In this document: positions 11,079 to 23,341 of the stretch, piece after piece
Layout: every line of letters begins with the position of its first letter
Position numbering within the stretch: the stretch's first letter is position 1
Origin: Amaurobius ferox
Taxonomy: Eukaryota; Arthropoda; Arachnida; Araneae; Amaurobiidae
Reading direction: 5' to 3'
NCBI GenBank assembly: GCA_951213105.1
Contig: OX578153.1
Location: 58,348,020 to 58,412,019, forward strand
Length of the DNA: 64,000 bases
Notes under the pieces: generated by a model
Seen by the model: the letters and a program-made list of their open reading frames with translations, nothing else
Database searches by the model: none
What the model was told of the DNA's origin: nothing
Program-made: the position numbers and the translations under genes

Positions 11079-11470
11079 TCTATATAAATAAAATTGAGAA
11101 CCTGTCTGTCTGTCTGTCTGTTTTTCCCATCATTACGAGCGAACGGCTGAACCGAATTTGATGAAATTTTGTGTGTAGCCTGGAAATAGCCCCACTTAAA
11201 ATTTAGTACATGTTTTTAGTTTCTACTACCAGTGGTTCACAAGATATTAGTAAAAAAGGAAACTTTTGTTTGTCTCATTATCAAGGGAGAACGGCTGAAC
11301 CGAATTTAATGAAATTGTGTGGATAGCCTTGAAATAGCCCCTCCCCCCATAAATTCAGTTCAAGTTTCGAGTTTCTAAGACCAGGGTTTGCGGAGATATT
11401 AATGAAAAACTAAACACTCCGTGGTTTATCCAAATGAAAAGGTAGTTGAATGAAAATCGTTTGAAAGTGA
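11079..11470 (+). mobile_element. Helitron-like 5' terminal region
   Basis: Starts TCTATATAAATAAAATTGAG followed by CTGTCTGTCTGTCTG and the phrase 'gaacggctgaaccgaattt..atgaaatt', repeated about 160 bases later (11,285). TC-starting termini of this style are, from general knowledge, common on arthropod Helitron-type elements. No Rep/helicase and no 3' CTRR hairpin were found, so the class is inferred. Confidence 0.4.
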
Positions 11471-11935
11471 ATTAAAATTTTATCTCTGAGTTTGGGAGAT
11501 ATTTGCTCTAATTAGTCACTTTCTGAAAACATGAATTGTTTGAAACATGAATTTAAATGGAAAATCTATCTCCATGGTATGTTTTTCACAAGCTTTTACT
11601 CAACAAAGGAAAGCATAAAGAAATCAAAATAGTTATTTAAGTTCACAGTTTATGAGGACGATTCTATCTTATATCATGTTGCTCAAAAACGCAATTAAAT
11701 TAAATCTGTCTGTTAATTTTAATTAATATTTTTTTCGGTTTGAATAATGAATAAATGGATATAAAAATATATTCTAGAAAAGGACGGTTTGATTTTTTTT
11801 ATTATATTAATTGCGGACTGCGTACATCACTTTCATTTATTTTGGCAAAGAGTTTTAAGCTTTTATATTGTGTTTAGCTAATAAACTCATTGTGTTTACC
11901 CAATGAATTCATTTATCCAATTGTTGAAACAGAAA
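11471..11935. other. Non-coding stretch
   Basis: AT-rich, single copy within the window as far as I can see, with no gene signal. Confidence 0.5.
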
Positions 11936-11939
11936 AAGC

Positions 11940-12160
11940 GTAGAACGGGTATATCTTCTAATACAATTTTAGTATATACAAACGGGATAAGGATGGTTTA
12001 TTCTTCAGATCTGCGAATTCAGAGCTACGAATTTGGCGAAATATCGCTAACTTGGCAACTTTTCTTAAACTTTAACATATTAACGGAAATGTCGCCAAAT
12101 TGATAAAAACGACGCAAATCAATGAAATTAAATTTGTCTAAGACTAATTAAATTTGTCTC
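11940..12160 (+). repeat. Family L fragment
   Basis: Carries TTTATTCTTCAGATCTGC and the 'cgctaacttggcaac ... cgccaaattgataaaaacgac' block shared with 5,420-5,640 (inverted order) and 58,495. Confidence 0.5.
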
Positions 12161-12589
12161 GACGTCTGAGTTGAAGACGAACGCGCAACAAGAACCGATT
12201 GAGATAAATCCAATAAAACAAAATAAAAGATTCGAAACCGAAAAGATGACACGTTTGAAAAACACCGATACCCTGTCTTCACTCCTCTTACAACACCGCT
12301 CGATAAAAGCTTCGCTTGATGTGAAAAGTCATTTATTTGTAACGTTGCCATTTTTAACTTTAATCGAAGATGTTGCCAAAATTCCTTTTAAAAGCATTGT
12401 CAAATTTATTGTACAGAGTATTGTAACATTAGGAATTGAAGTGGATAGAACTGTACTATAGTCTCCTTGATAAAAATAGCATCACTGTTGATAGGATCCG
12501 CAGTATACTTATGTATACGTGTATTACATATGAAATGATTCAGCACAATATTACGAAAAACCATGCGACTCAAATTATACTTCCAATTT
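12161..12589. other. No supported feature
   Basis: Overlapping open frames on both strands (12,148-12,461) with low-information sequence. I see no domain. Confidence 0.4.
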
Positions 12590-12590
12590 G

Positions 12591-13060
12591 TTATATAATG
12601 TATATTGATCTTGAATTGTCGTATTTTATGTATATCTCCGTATACGTGGTATTTCCTTTTGAAAAATGAATACTTATATCCAGATAATTTATTTCTTTTG
12701 TCGTATTATTAGGAGTTTCCAACAAAGTTAAATTCATAGGATAGAAAGTGAAATCAGAGTTGATATTGGTATGTTGTTGTACAATAAGGATGTCATCGAC
12801 AAATCTAAAGTATGGTAACTCATTTAATATGTGAGTACCTTTTTCATAATGGTGGAGGTAAAGATTTGCTAATAACGATGAGCATACACCTCCCATAGGT
12901 ACATCTTAATTTGTCCGCAGAAATTTATACTATTAAATAAGATATTTTCATACAATACTATATCCAAAACATTTTTAAACTTTTGTAATGGTACAATTTT
13001 TTGCATTTGATATAAACTATGCAATCCCAAGGAGCATAATGATTTTCTTTTTCCCAACAA
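12591..13060 (-). pseudogene. Reverse transcriptase fragment, Penelope-like or related
   Basis: Decayed RT palm on the minus strand. The upstream piece (about 13,060-12,905) reads VLYENILFNSINF..QIK. A frameshift just before VPMGGVCSSLLANLYL then moves the reading into the frame 12,896-12,591. That frame keeps the catalytic FRFVDDILIV (both Asp intact), followed about 45 residues later by INYLDISIH. The order 'QIKxVPMGG ... ANLYL..YE ... FVDDI ... LDI' fits Penelope-like RTs, with no LTR-type features nearby. No GIY-YIG endonuclease is visible. Flanks are truncated on both sides, so it cannot be active. The clade call is tentative. Confidence 0.65.
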
Positions 13061-13069
13061 TCAAAACTT

Positions 13070-13740
13070 AAATGCGTATTCAACGATTTAACAGTCCAGA
13101 AGAATCTTGTATATCACACCTTTCTGCTATACCAACTTCTGAATAACATAACTATTTTGAAAATTGGTTTATTCCAATGAAAACATGTATTGATGCAAAA
13201 GGGGAATATATTGAAAAGCAATAAAACGATTTATTTCTATACAAAACTATTTCGGGTATTATTTCCTAAAACTAAGCTACATAGCAATCGAAGTTTTCTT
13301 GGGACATTGAAATTGTGTTTATTTGCAGTAAATATGAAGGGAGATGGAACCTTTTTTCAGCAGATGGCTTCATCCTAAATCGCTTTCTCTGAAGGGGATG
13401 ACATGACAAAGGACAAATACAGAAATTGAAAAAACTTTTCGGCGTGGATTTCATATTTATAAAAATTAAGCAAATTTTATGTCTAAATTTCATTTTATTT
13501 TATTTATATTTCCACAGGTAAAGATTTCAACGGTAGCCATTTGTGCAGACCTTGGTTTAATCCAAAACTAATAACATTATTCTAGCTCCAGCAAAGGTCT
13601 AATATTTCAAAAAATTAAAAAGGAAATATTTTTTCTGTCTCTTCTTGTAAATATCGTTAATATTCTTATAATATATTGAGTATAAAAATTAATTTCTTTG
13701 AAGAATTGATTGATTTTTATAGCGTTTATAATCTAGAAAA
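13070..13740. other. Non-coding stretch between duplication copies
   Basis: No element or gene recognised. Two short open frames overlap in opposite directions at 13,190-13,493. Confidence 0.5.
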
Positions 13741-15124
13741 CTGCCTGAAATAAGGTAGTAGATATTTAACATATGTACAGTAAGTTGCGTGAACCATCCT
13801 CGCTAGACTATATGGCGCTAGGCTGTAAGAGAACATGTTGTGCAATTACAATCTACTCTGTATCTGCAGAGTTTCATAAAACTTCGCAAATGTAAATTTA
13901 GAGCAATTGAACGATATTGTTTTTAAAGACCTTTAAATATTATATATACTGCATATATTATATATCTACTTCAGCTGGGCTGCCCAGTTCAGTTCCGATT
14001 ATTGATATCCGATTATCGATCTGGTCCGTGAAATGATTTTGAAGCCCTTGAACCTAGCATGCTTTTAAATAAAACATTTCAAACAAATTTAATTATTTGA
14101 ATTTTCTATACTTTTTAATGATGTTCTAATTACTGAAATTTACAACATTTTAGAGGATGTTTGTATGCTTATAATTGCAATTCATATTTCTAATATATTT
14201 GTGAAATATATCTAAATTTTAATTTTATATTTAATTTGAGATGCTCGCAGCTAGAAGGTTTATTTTTTTAATGCAACTCTTTAAGGTGATTTTAAACACC
14301 CACAACTAACGACAGATACGACTGGGCAGCTCACAAAATTCACAAAAAGGAAACTGTATACTCTTTAGGTTTGATTTGTATCATAGGCAATTGCTGGAAG
14401 CCGGCATTTAAAAAGAGGTCTGTTCCTCTTACTCAATTTTTCGTAAAACTTTTGAAGTTGTTTCTTTCCTTTCTTAACAGTACTTTTGGGCCTAAATGCT
14501 CAACTATGCCACCTTGAGCTATTTAATTCACAATATTTAACGCATTTTTACATACTATAAAATACATAATAGGGTATTTATAGGAAAGTATTGAAATAGG
14601 ATCGCGTTAAGTTTATACTAGATTTACACAATTTGAGGACATTAGAACATAATTCAACTATATTATGATATATTATTGTTTCTGTATATGCATGTGTGCT
14701 GCACCTATCTGTTCCATTCAAATGTGATGTGCGTTTGTGTGAACTATAGCTCAAGAACTAACTGATCATGAACTTTTATAAAATTTACAGTTAATATTTT
14801 TTCTGGTACGTATTAAGTTTGCCTAAAAATTAAAATAATTAAAAGCAATATTTCTTAACCCGCCCCCCCCCCCCCCCCATAAAAATGCAAAAGTTGAGAT
14901 AAATTATAAAATATGAATATCTGTATTTAGCAAAGATTTTTTTTGTAAAATTTTTCGTGAGAAATCCCACATAATTAAATCCAATATACTGAGATAAATC
15001 ACTTTAAGGAAATTTCCTATTTAGGGGAATTTCAGAGAGTTGACGCCAATCAAAATTGAATTTAAAGTGCAAATTTTGTATCATTTCAAATACTTAAAGA
15101 ACTACTTTTACTTACTTTTGTTAA

Positions 15125-15415
15125 TGTTGTTGAGACCCAGACCGTCCGACCCACCACAAAGGTGTAAGGTAACCGTTTGGACGGCTGGGAAGTGCCACCC
15201 AATTTTGACCGGAACCCAGTGGAGGAAGCATCCACAGGGACCGCACCCTCCTTCCCCTACCACCAACCTCGGAAGGACTTACGTACCCACATGTTTAACG
15301 TGATCGTAATCCACATGAACACGGCGGCAGTTGTGGCAGTTTGCAAATCCATCACGCAAACCACCGGGTTACCGCACCCGAAATGTATGTTAATGTATGC
15401 CGAACTGTAGGGCCG
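15125..15415 (-). mobile_element. tRNA-derived SINE, family S (copy S3, paralog of S1)
   Basis: Same insertion as 1,537-1,809, inherited through the duplication. It keeps a few extra head bases (CATGGATTTGCAAACTGCC on minus) that S1 has lost, and gained about 20 bases beside its 3' end (AAGAACTACTTTTACTTAC). Useful as a molecular clock pair with S1. Confidence 0.9.
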
Positions 15416-15420
15416 AAAAT

Positions 15421-17640
15421 ACTTATGTGTGTTATTTTGTGTAATTAAACTCAATCGAATGAATTATTAAAGAAATAAAGAGAAAATAAATTTGAGTCGG
15501 TAGAGAAAGTTGCGTGGTTCTCACATTAGATATTTTTATTTTTGTTCTGTATTAATTTCTACGTCATATCATTAAACGTATTTATCGCCAAAAATGGTGT
15601 TGAGCACAAATAATTTAATCCCGCATGGCAAATGTAAGTCAATGAATTAATTTGTAACTCATTCAAAACTAATTGGATTTATTTCCTTTTATATATGTTT
15701 CCTTCTGTTTTCTTGCTTGAATTGAGTTATAATTAGATGGTTACGTGCTCAAAGAATGAGAATCTGAACTTGAGAGAGTGTTATCAATCGTCAACTATTA
15801 GACAGGAAAGAAATCATAAATTGTATTTCGAACCAAATCGCTTGCAAAGAAACACCTAATGCTAAGGACCAGCAGCAGTTGATTATATTTTTCTTAGTTA
15901 AAAGAAAACATTATTAAAAAGAATTAAAGTATTATATAGACTTATCACAACAGCAAATTTTAAAACAATAAGAAAATATTTCAGGATTTTTTTTTAATAT
16001 TGTTCTGAGTGATCCGATACAACTGCGCCAGATTGTGTTAAGTACTTTAAAAACATGAAATAAAGAGATTATGTTTAATCTTTGAATAACAAACTAAAAC
16101 GTTAGCACGTCAAAGAAGGAAATACGATTTAAAACACAAGCAATGGCTTTAATGATTCAAGGTAAGAAGATAAACCAAATTAAAAGCGAAGTTCAATAAA
16201 ATTATTAAAAATTAGTCAAATAAGAAAGATGGCAGAGAAACCGGATCTAAAACATTAGTGTGGGCAGTACTTGACTTACTCTACATGATGCAAATACTTT
16301 AATACTTTCAAAGCTAACTAATAATGGACAAGATTCATGGCACAAAGTTTTAACGGTGAAAAGTAACATTGTGAGTTGAACTGACATTGGACACTTTTCT
16401 AGATGACAACATGTAAAATTGTTTTGTACCAAAATAACTTTGCGCAAACCTAACTTGACAATAGCAATTTAACATCTATTGAGCGATACACTCCATTATA
16501 TTACAATATGTTGATTATAATTTCATTAAGATCACGTGATTTTCCTAATTTTAGCGTCATAGTTACCAATATGAAGAAATGTTTCGTCAATTTAGCCTCA
16601 CATTACAATGTCGTCAAGTTAGCGAGGAATCTCCAAATGCGTCGCCAATGTTACATATTTGATGGTACCTACTACTGTTCATTTTTGTGTATTTTTAGAT
16701 ACATGTGCATGAAAAACGTGCAAAATATCGAGAACAGTTCAAACAAGAGTTCTACAGTTTATGTCGTCCATTTTAGAAGATAAAATAAGTACAGAATAAC
16801 TATTTATTTAAAATTATGTAGTGTTCTGATTTTTTTATGAATATTTCAAAAATTCATTCGAAAATTTGAAGACTTTCTCTCAGCTAGCATCCTCTTTTCT
16901 AATTCACTGTCTCGTACGATTTAAAAGCATGTCCATCTGAATACATCCTGAGCATATCGTCCTTTCGCTAAATTGTGCTCTTAAAAATCATCTTTCATGA
17001 ATCCAGCAAAAGTTAGCACAGTTTATTATTATCATAAAAAATCCCAGTTCACGTAATTATGCAGTTTTCAACCAGTTGAAAAACAATTCTTGTTTTAGCG
17101 TTCTTGATATGCTTATAGTATATAGTATGTTTTTACTTACTGTCTCTCTCTCTCTCTCTTTTTTTTTTTCTTGTACTATTTACGTTCTTTTCTTATATGC
17201 AGTGGTTACTGTAATCGCATTTTTTTTTATTATCACTTTAATAAATAAATAAATATATTATTACCAAGATCTCAAAATTTTTGCACAACTGGGCTTTAGC
17301 AAATAAATATGTCTATATATCCAGTATGAGACATACCGCAATCAATATTAAAATATTTTTTATTATATATTAAAAATTTATTATTATATATTAATTATAT
17401 ATTTAATATATATATTAATTATTATATAATGAAATTATATTTAATTTTCATTTATTTGAAGTTAAATATTTTTTAGGGTAAAATAGTGCACTTATTTTCT
17501 TTGTACGCCAATCGAGTATATGTCGGAGATGGCACCTTTGTCTACTCTTACATCATAATGAACTATCATAAGCACTAAGCTAGTTAAATGACCTTATAAG
17601 TCTCTATTTATCTGCATGTCTTCTGCTTTGACAGTATAAG
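15421..17640. other. Duplicated non-coding stretch
   Basis: Counterpart of 1,822-4,070, including the family L fragment at 16,247-16,785. A (CT)n-like run lies at 17,140-17,170. No gene seen. Confidence 0.55.
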
Positions 17641-18130
17641 TTGAAAATAACTGATGTATTAATTGAAAAAGATGAAGTATTAATTGAAGTTGAAGTTTAT
17701 ACTCCTACCCATTCATTCCATTTCATGGTCCAGACTTTGGGGAGGGAATCGCATCAGAGGCATAGAGAAACTGTTTACTCGGTCAGGAGAAAAGACGAAG
17801 CCCCAACACAAAACAGAACCTATGGGCCATCCGAACCCACCGGGTAGAGAAAGCCTCCGGTCCCTTCACATTGCGAGTGGCCACACAGAGAGTACCAACT
17901 GAAACTAAACCCACATTTTGCCGAACTGGATCAAGCGCTACTAGCCCATACGAGAAACACCGACGGAGACGTCAGAAACCCTCACCCACCAGGACAGAGA
18001 CCCGCACGCAAAGGAACCAACCAGGCAACCCGACTACCACGAGAACGACGAGGAACACCCAACTCAGAGATTTTTATCAATACTTGGTATAAACTTGCAA
18101 CCCCCGAATGTTGAAGTGGCGGCTGGCCGC
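17641..18130. repeat. GC-richer block of unknown origin (copy 2)
   Basis: Counterpart of 4,070-4,500. Three overlapping open frames of about 70 codons exist here, but their counterparts in copy 1 are interrupted, so I do not call a gene. Confidence 0.4.
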
Positions 18131-18152
18131 GAGATAAAAAGCAAAACTATGC

Positions 18153-18173
18153 TATATATATATATATATATAT
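18153..18173. repeat. (AT)n microsatellite
   Basis: Short counterpart of the array at 4,543-4,598. Confidence 0.95.
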
Positions 18174-19452
18174 TGTTCTTATTAGAACGTATATTACAAA
18201 GATAATTAATTAATTTATACAATAACAGAGGTAATTAAACTACCTGGGCACTCTTTTAAAACAGTTATTAAAATATCTTAATAAGTCAAAATAAGTAAAT
18301 CATAATATCACAATAAATAAATAACGATAATATACATTAAATAACATACAATAATAATACCAAACTATAACTTATAAAATATATAATGAATTATCATAAT
18401 GCATGAAGCAAAATATCATAATAAATAGAAATTTATATTTATAATACATTTATAATTATATTTATGATACATACATGAAAATGCATTGTATTGAGGCAAT
18501 ATTTACCTCTACCTATTTCAGCTTTACATTCCACTTTTCTATGAAATTTCTCATGTATGCTACACATGATTTTCCTCCCAAAATGCAATAAATTATTTCA
18601 CAGCGCAAAAACGTTGTACATTACCTACAGCTCAACGGTTTTGATATTGAATTTATGCCACGCAAATTAACATGCGTCTTTTGACAACCTGTCTTTTGAA
18701 AACTTTTGAAGTCAAAACAGAATGACTGATACCCACAGACAAAATCTTTAACAAAATGTAATTAACATTAACACTTCTTGAAATAAATAACTACTAACTA
18801 ATTCATTGATTTCAAGATAAAAAACTATTGCGAAAAATAATTTATTTCATGAATGGGGAGAACTAATCCACGAAAATGGTGTTAATAGATTTGCTGTCTA
18901 ATATAGCACAGGAAAATTGAACATAATTTAACGTACTCGCTACTTTACATACAATTGTATATAGTTCTTTCAGTTCAATCATCCCACTTGGCGACAAATT
19001 TGGCAATTTTTTTAAATGCCGCCAAATTGATCAAAAAGCTGCCAAATTGCTAAAATGACACAAAAGTAATGAAAATAGCGACTAATTGATGAAAATCCAA
19101 AGATTTGTAAAAGTTCAATTTCCTCAATAATCCCCCTCGCTTCGTGGGAATTAATTTTTTTTGTTTTGTAAATTTGTTTACAGACTGGACTAGAATGTTT
19201 TATTCTTCAGCTTTGCCTGTTAAGATAATTTTATATAGCGAGAATGGATATTTTTAAATATCTTTTTAAAAGAATTAAGTTAAATATTTTATTAGAATGC
19301 TTTGAATAACAATGTCAATTAAAATATTTTAGGGATTCGTACACACTTGTGAATTTTAATATATACTCTATATTTCGTACAAAGAACGGGTACAGTGCTA
19401 ATTAATAATCGTTGTTCTGGCTCTTTTTCTATGAACTGCTGGGAAAATAAAA
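18174..19452. other. Duplicated non-coding stretch
   Basis: Counterpart of 4,599-5,885. It includes the 'cttggcgac ... gccaaattgat' block at 18,985-19,100. The long C tract of copy 1 is replaced by TTTTCCTCCC at about 18,571. Confidence 0.5.
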
Positions 19453-21340
19453 AATCTGATTTGGGCATCACATGACTTTCCCTAGAAACTTAAATTTATG
19501 TTATATTTATTCATTAATAATTGATTATATTAAGTTTAATTGCACAAAATAACACCCATGATTATTTTAAATTACACTGAATTTGCACTTTTAATTCAAT
19601 ATTCGTTCTCATTTGGTAACTGGGCTTATTTTCAAAGGTGGTTTAGTGAAAATGCGAAAAAAACTAAAACATCTCAAGAATTGTTAGACCTAGTGTGGGG
19701 GCTGGTCTTATTCTATTTGTCGTTAAGAATCACGTGCAAAGTGAGCATTTAATTGATATATTTGAGCATACGTAGTTTTTTGTTTTAGAATTTGACAATT
19801 TTTGCGCACCATTTTGCCAAAAAAAGGCAGGTTATTTTTTTCCGAATCGTACCAAAATCTTATCAGCACAAGGGTACTTATCTACCAAATTTTGTAAAAT
19901 TCGATATTCGTTTTTCAGTTATACTGGATACATACAATATTTTTACGGGCCATTTCGCAAAATAAGGCGGGTTCTTCTATTCCGAATCGTACCCAAAACT
20001 AATCAGCACCAGGGTAACCCACAAGTGATTTACCTACCAAATTTTATGAAATTTGGTCCGTTAGTTTTTGAGTTAAAATGGATACATTCATTGAACAGAC
20101 ACACAGACAGACAGATATACATACAGACGTCACGCTAAAGATAGTTTTTCGTAATCTAGAGGTCCCAAAACGTATAGATCCATTTAAACCTTGAGTTGCG
20201 ATTTTCGGTATGATTCCAATACTTTCACTATACATTACTATGTGTTGCAGAGAAAGTAAAAAGAGAGACTTACAAGTGTACTTGATAAATAGTGTCTATA
20301 AACACTGCTACGATGCTTTCACAACACTTATTCCTCAGTTAAGAATAATTGTTTTGGCTGCTTAAACCTTTCTTGAACATAAGAGCAAAGTGGCCATATA
20401 GATTAAACCGTTAGTTTTAAGATTCACAGTTTTTATGCAAAGCATTTAGAAATTACAGCATTTAAAAAAAAATCATGCACCAGTTTTGTATAACTTATAA
20501 ATCCAAATGCTCTTTGTAAAAATAATTGGTAGTTGAATGTGCCATTTGTACTTTAAACATTCCACATTATATCAAAACAAGGTATAAACATTCCCATTTC
20601 CATTCCCAATGTTGCCGCTAGGCTCCAGAGGTGCAATTCACCGTACTCATAAGTACCCGTTGGCGACAATTCCGAAACACGGGTAAAACAATTTAGGAAC
20701 ACACTTGACATTTTGATGACTGAATAACTTTAAACTTTTCCCTTTCAAGAGCAGAAAATCAAAAAGCAAGAAAGTGGAGTAAAGTAAAATTTAAAAGACT
20801 CTAAAGTATTCTTTGGGACTTTATAAAAATATTTAAATTTCCTCCATTTAAAGCTATGAAACATATACTCTTCCACATATAATTCACTCCTGTTAATCTA
20901 GTATAGGATCAAATCCTTTTGTACATAAGTCTTTTGTGGGTTACCCTGATACTGATTAGATTTTTGTACTATTCAGAAAAAATGAACCTGGCCTTTTTTG
21001 CGAAATGGCCCGCAAAAATTATCAACATCTAAAATGAACGACTACGTATGCTCTTATGTATCAATTAAATATTTTATATGTAATTCTTGACGATGAAAAG
21101 AATAAGACCGACCCCATTACACCAAAGTTAGCCGTTCTTGAAATATTTTAGTTTTTTTCGCATTTTCACTACGCCACCTTTAAGAATAAGTCCAGTTACC
21201 AAATGAGAACGAAAATTAAATAAAAAGTGCAACATCTGTGTTATTTTGTGTAATTAGACACAATATAATGAATTATTGAAGAAATAAAGACAACGTGAAT
21301 ATGAGTCCGCAGGGAAAGTCATGTGCTGCCCACATAAGAT
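19453..21340. mobile_element. Complete foldback element, family L
   Basis: Long inverted repeat. The left arm, about 19,453-20,035, starts ATCTGATTTGGGCATCACAT. The right arm, about 20,937-21,340, ends with the inverse (GTCATGTGCTGCCCACATAA). Inner arm words in inverse order include TTCTCATTTGGTAACTGG, GTGAAAATGCGAAAA, GAGCATACGTAG and CAGGGTAACCCACAA. The loop (20,036-20,936) includes an 'ACAGACAGACAG' tract and non-coding DNA. No transposase frame seen, so it is non-autonomous. Confidence 0.8.
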
Positions 21341-21574
21341 ATTTACCGCAGCTGAAGATTTTTACTGCCCTATCAGATTTTTACCGCCGCTAAATGCGCT
21401 ATTTCTTAAAATGATAATAGAAAATTGAGACCACGGCACTTGTGCAAATTGCGAAGGTGTACAACCGGCCAGCTATTGCGGTTTCCCAAAGTGTCCGAAA
21501 CTAAAATCTAGTAGGCCCCGCACCTTTGACGGCTCCGAACTTATGCAGCCGCTTGCACCCCCAACACAAGTGAT

Positions 21575-22360
21575 GATACAGATGTAGTATAATCCCTTTT
21601 TTATTCTTAGCGATTTTAGGTGCGATTCTGGCAATCTCTGATATGATTTGGAGAACATTCTATTCTGGAAACTCTTTCCGCGTCTTTTGTCGCCAAGGTA
21701 AAAATCGCAACATTCTATTCTAGCAGATTTTTCTGGGTCCTTTGTCGCCCTTTTGTCATTATTGTCTCCCTTTTGTCGTCTTTTGTCGTGAAGGTAAAAA
21801 TTGCCCATTTTGTCGCCGTTTGTGTAACAGTTGATCCGCAGCAATTCGAACATAGGCCTACAACCGCTTCGCGGGCTTAACTCACTATGCTAAAAAACAT
21901 CACGGAATCCGGTACCTCTGGCTCTTTCAGCATCTTTTGTCACTATTTTGTTTGTCTTTTGTCACCAAGGTAAAAATCGCAACAATCCATTTTTGCAACC
22001 CGGCAAGTTGTCGGCAAGTTAAGAGTAAAAAAAAAATCTGATTTTCATGCTGTGCTCTATGAGCCACAGAACACCTACTGCACAAACAGCCGTTGCTACG
22101 TGCGACCTCCGACAGCCAGTAGTACCGGATTCTGTGGCGTTTTTTTAGCGTAGCGAGATAAGCCCAAAAGACGACAAAAACGACAAAAGGACGACAAAGG
22201 ACGCGGAAAGTTCTGCTAGAATAGAATATTGCGATTTTTACCTTGGGAACAAAAGAAGCGGAAATAGTTGCCAGAATAGAATGTTCTTCAAATCATAGCA
22301 CGGACTGTCAGAATCTCACCTAAAATCGCCAAAATTAAAAAAAGGATTATACTATATTTG
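21575..22360. mobile_element. Foldback element with about 100-base repeated units (copy 2)
   Basis: The left arm runs from GATGTAGTATAATCCC... through GGTAAAAATCGCAACATTC. The right arm (about 22,130-22,355) is its inverse, ending GGATTATACTATATTTG. Units contain CTTTTGTCGTCTTTTGTCG on one strand. A 126-codon minus-strand open frame (21,473-21,853) is composed of these units and is not a recognisable protein. A partial second right arm follows at 22,510-22,740. Confidence 0.75.
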
Positions 22361-22375
22361 TTCCCATATGATTTT

Positions 22376-22913
22376 CCAGAACTTCCCTCCAAATAGCCAG
22401 TTCAAAAACCCAAAACCAAAACCCCGCAGGATGAGGATGATGATCACTACAAAGACGATTGAATAAAAGTCCAAGACTTTCTTTCAAAATATGAGAAAAA
22501 TTGATTCAATAGATCCGACAGCCAGCAGTACCGGATTCTGTGATGCTTTTTTAGCGTAGCGAATTAAGCCCGCGAAGCTGTCGTATAGGCCCATGTTCGA
22601 ATTACTGCAGATTAACTGTTACACAAACGGCGACAAAGACAATTTTTACCTTGCAGACGGAAGACGACAAAAACGACAAAAGGACGACAAAGGACGCGGA
22701 AAGTCTTGCTAAAATAGAATGTTGCTATATGTACCTTGGCAACAAAAGAGGCCCAAGACAGAAACAGTTCAAAAGAGGCCCAAGAAGAGCCAGTTCAGAA
22801 ACCTAAAATCAAAACCGCGCAGGATGAGGATGATGATCACTACAAAGACGATTGGATGAAAGTCCAAGACTTTCTTTCAAAATATGAGAAAAATTGATTC
22901 AAAAGATTATTTA
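22376..22913 (+). repeat. Local tandem duplication, about 400-base period
   Basis: 22,376-22,512 and 22,783-22,913 are copies (AGGATGAGGATGATGATCAC, AAGTCCAAGACTTTCTTTC). The block between them is a partial foldback arm. The first copy has a TGG-to-TGA change in the coding-like frame. Confidence 0.85.
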
Positions 22914-23039
22914 TTCCTAAATTCCTGGAAAATGTCCTCCCCGGCTTTAAGAAAGTCCACCACTATTATTGATAGAATTTACCTGCTCTACGCTAGTGTA
23001 TGTGATCGAACTACTGAACAAGTTAAAGAAACTAAATAA
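22718..23039 (+). pseudogene. Unidentified coding-like remnant, two frames
   Basis: Frame A is open from 22,718 to a TGA at 22,895-22,897 and ends with an acidic stretch (QDEDDDHYKDDWMKVQDFL). Frame B is open from ATG 22,884 to TAA 23,037-23,039 (51 codons; LFLNSWKM, SPALRK, IYLLYASVCD). The overlap lies in a run of five A. One A fewer would join the frames into a single protein of about 110 residues. All copies share five A, so the shift predates the duplications. No homologous family recognised. Confidence 0.4.
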
Positions 23040-23054
23040 TTTACTGTTTGGGCC

Positions 23055-23341
23055 TCTTCTTCTTCGACCCTAATCATCTGACCTACCCGAAAGTGTAATA
23101 AGGTATATATTTGGATGGTCGGGAAGTGCCACTCAATGTAGACCGGAACCCAGTGAGGGAGGCATCCATAGGTGTCGTACCCTCCTTCCCCTACTACTAA
23201 TGTCTCGGAAGGACTTTCGGACCCACATGTTTAACATGATCGAACACGGCGACAGTTTGGGAAGTGGATGGGAATCGAACTCGGCTCGATTCTTCTTTCC
23301 CGTGTGTTGCATGCACACTCCGTTGTCCCTACTCTTCCCCT
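23055..23341 (-). mobile_element. tRNA-derived SINE, family S (copy S4, paralog of S2)
   Basis: Counterpart of 7,388-7,675, with the same head and body. B-box region GAGTTCGATTCCC on minus near 23,270. Inherited by segmental duplication rather than by independent insertion. Confidence 0.85.

Noticed and set aside
21473..21853. 126-codon minus-strand frame
   Set aside because: It is made of the foldback element's repeated units (GDKRR-type phrases). There is no domain, and the frame is not kept in copy 1.
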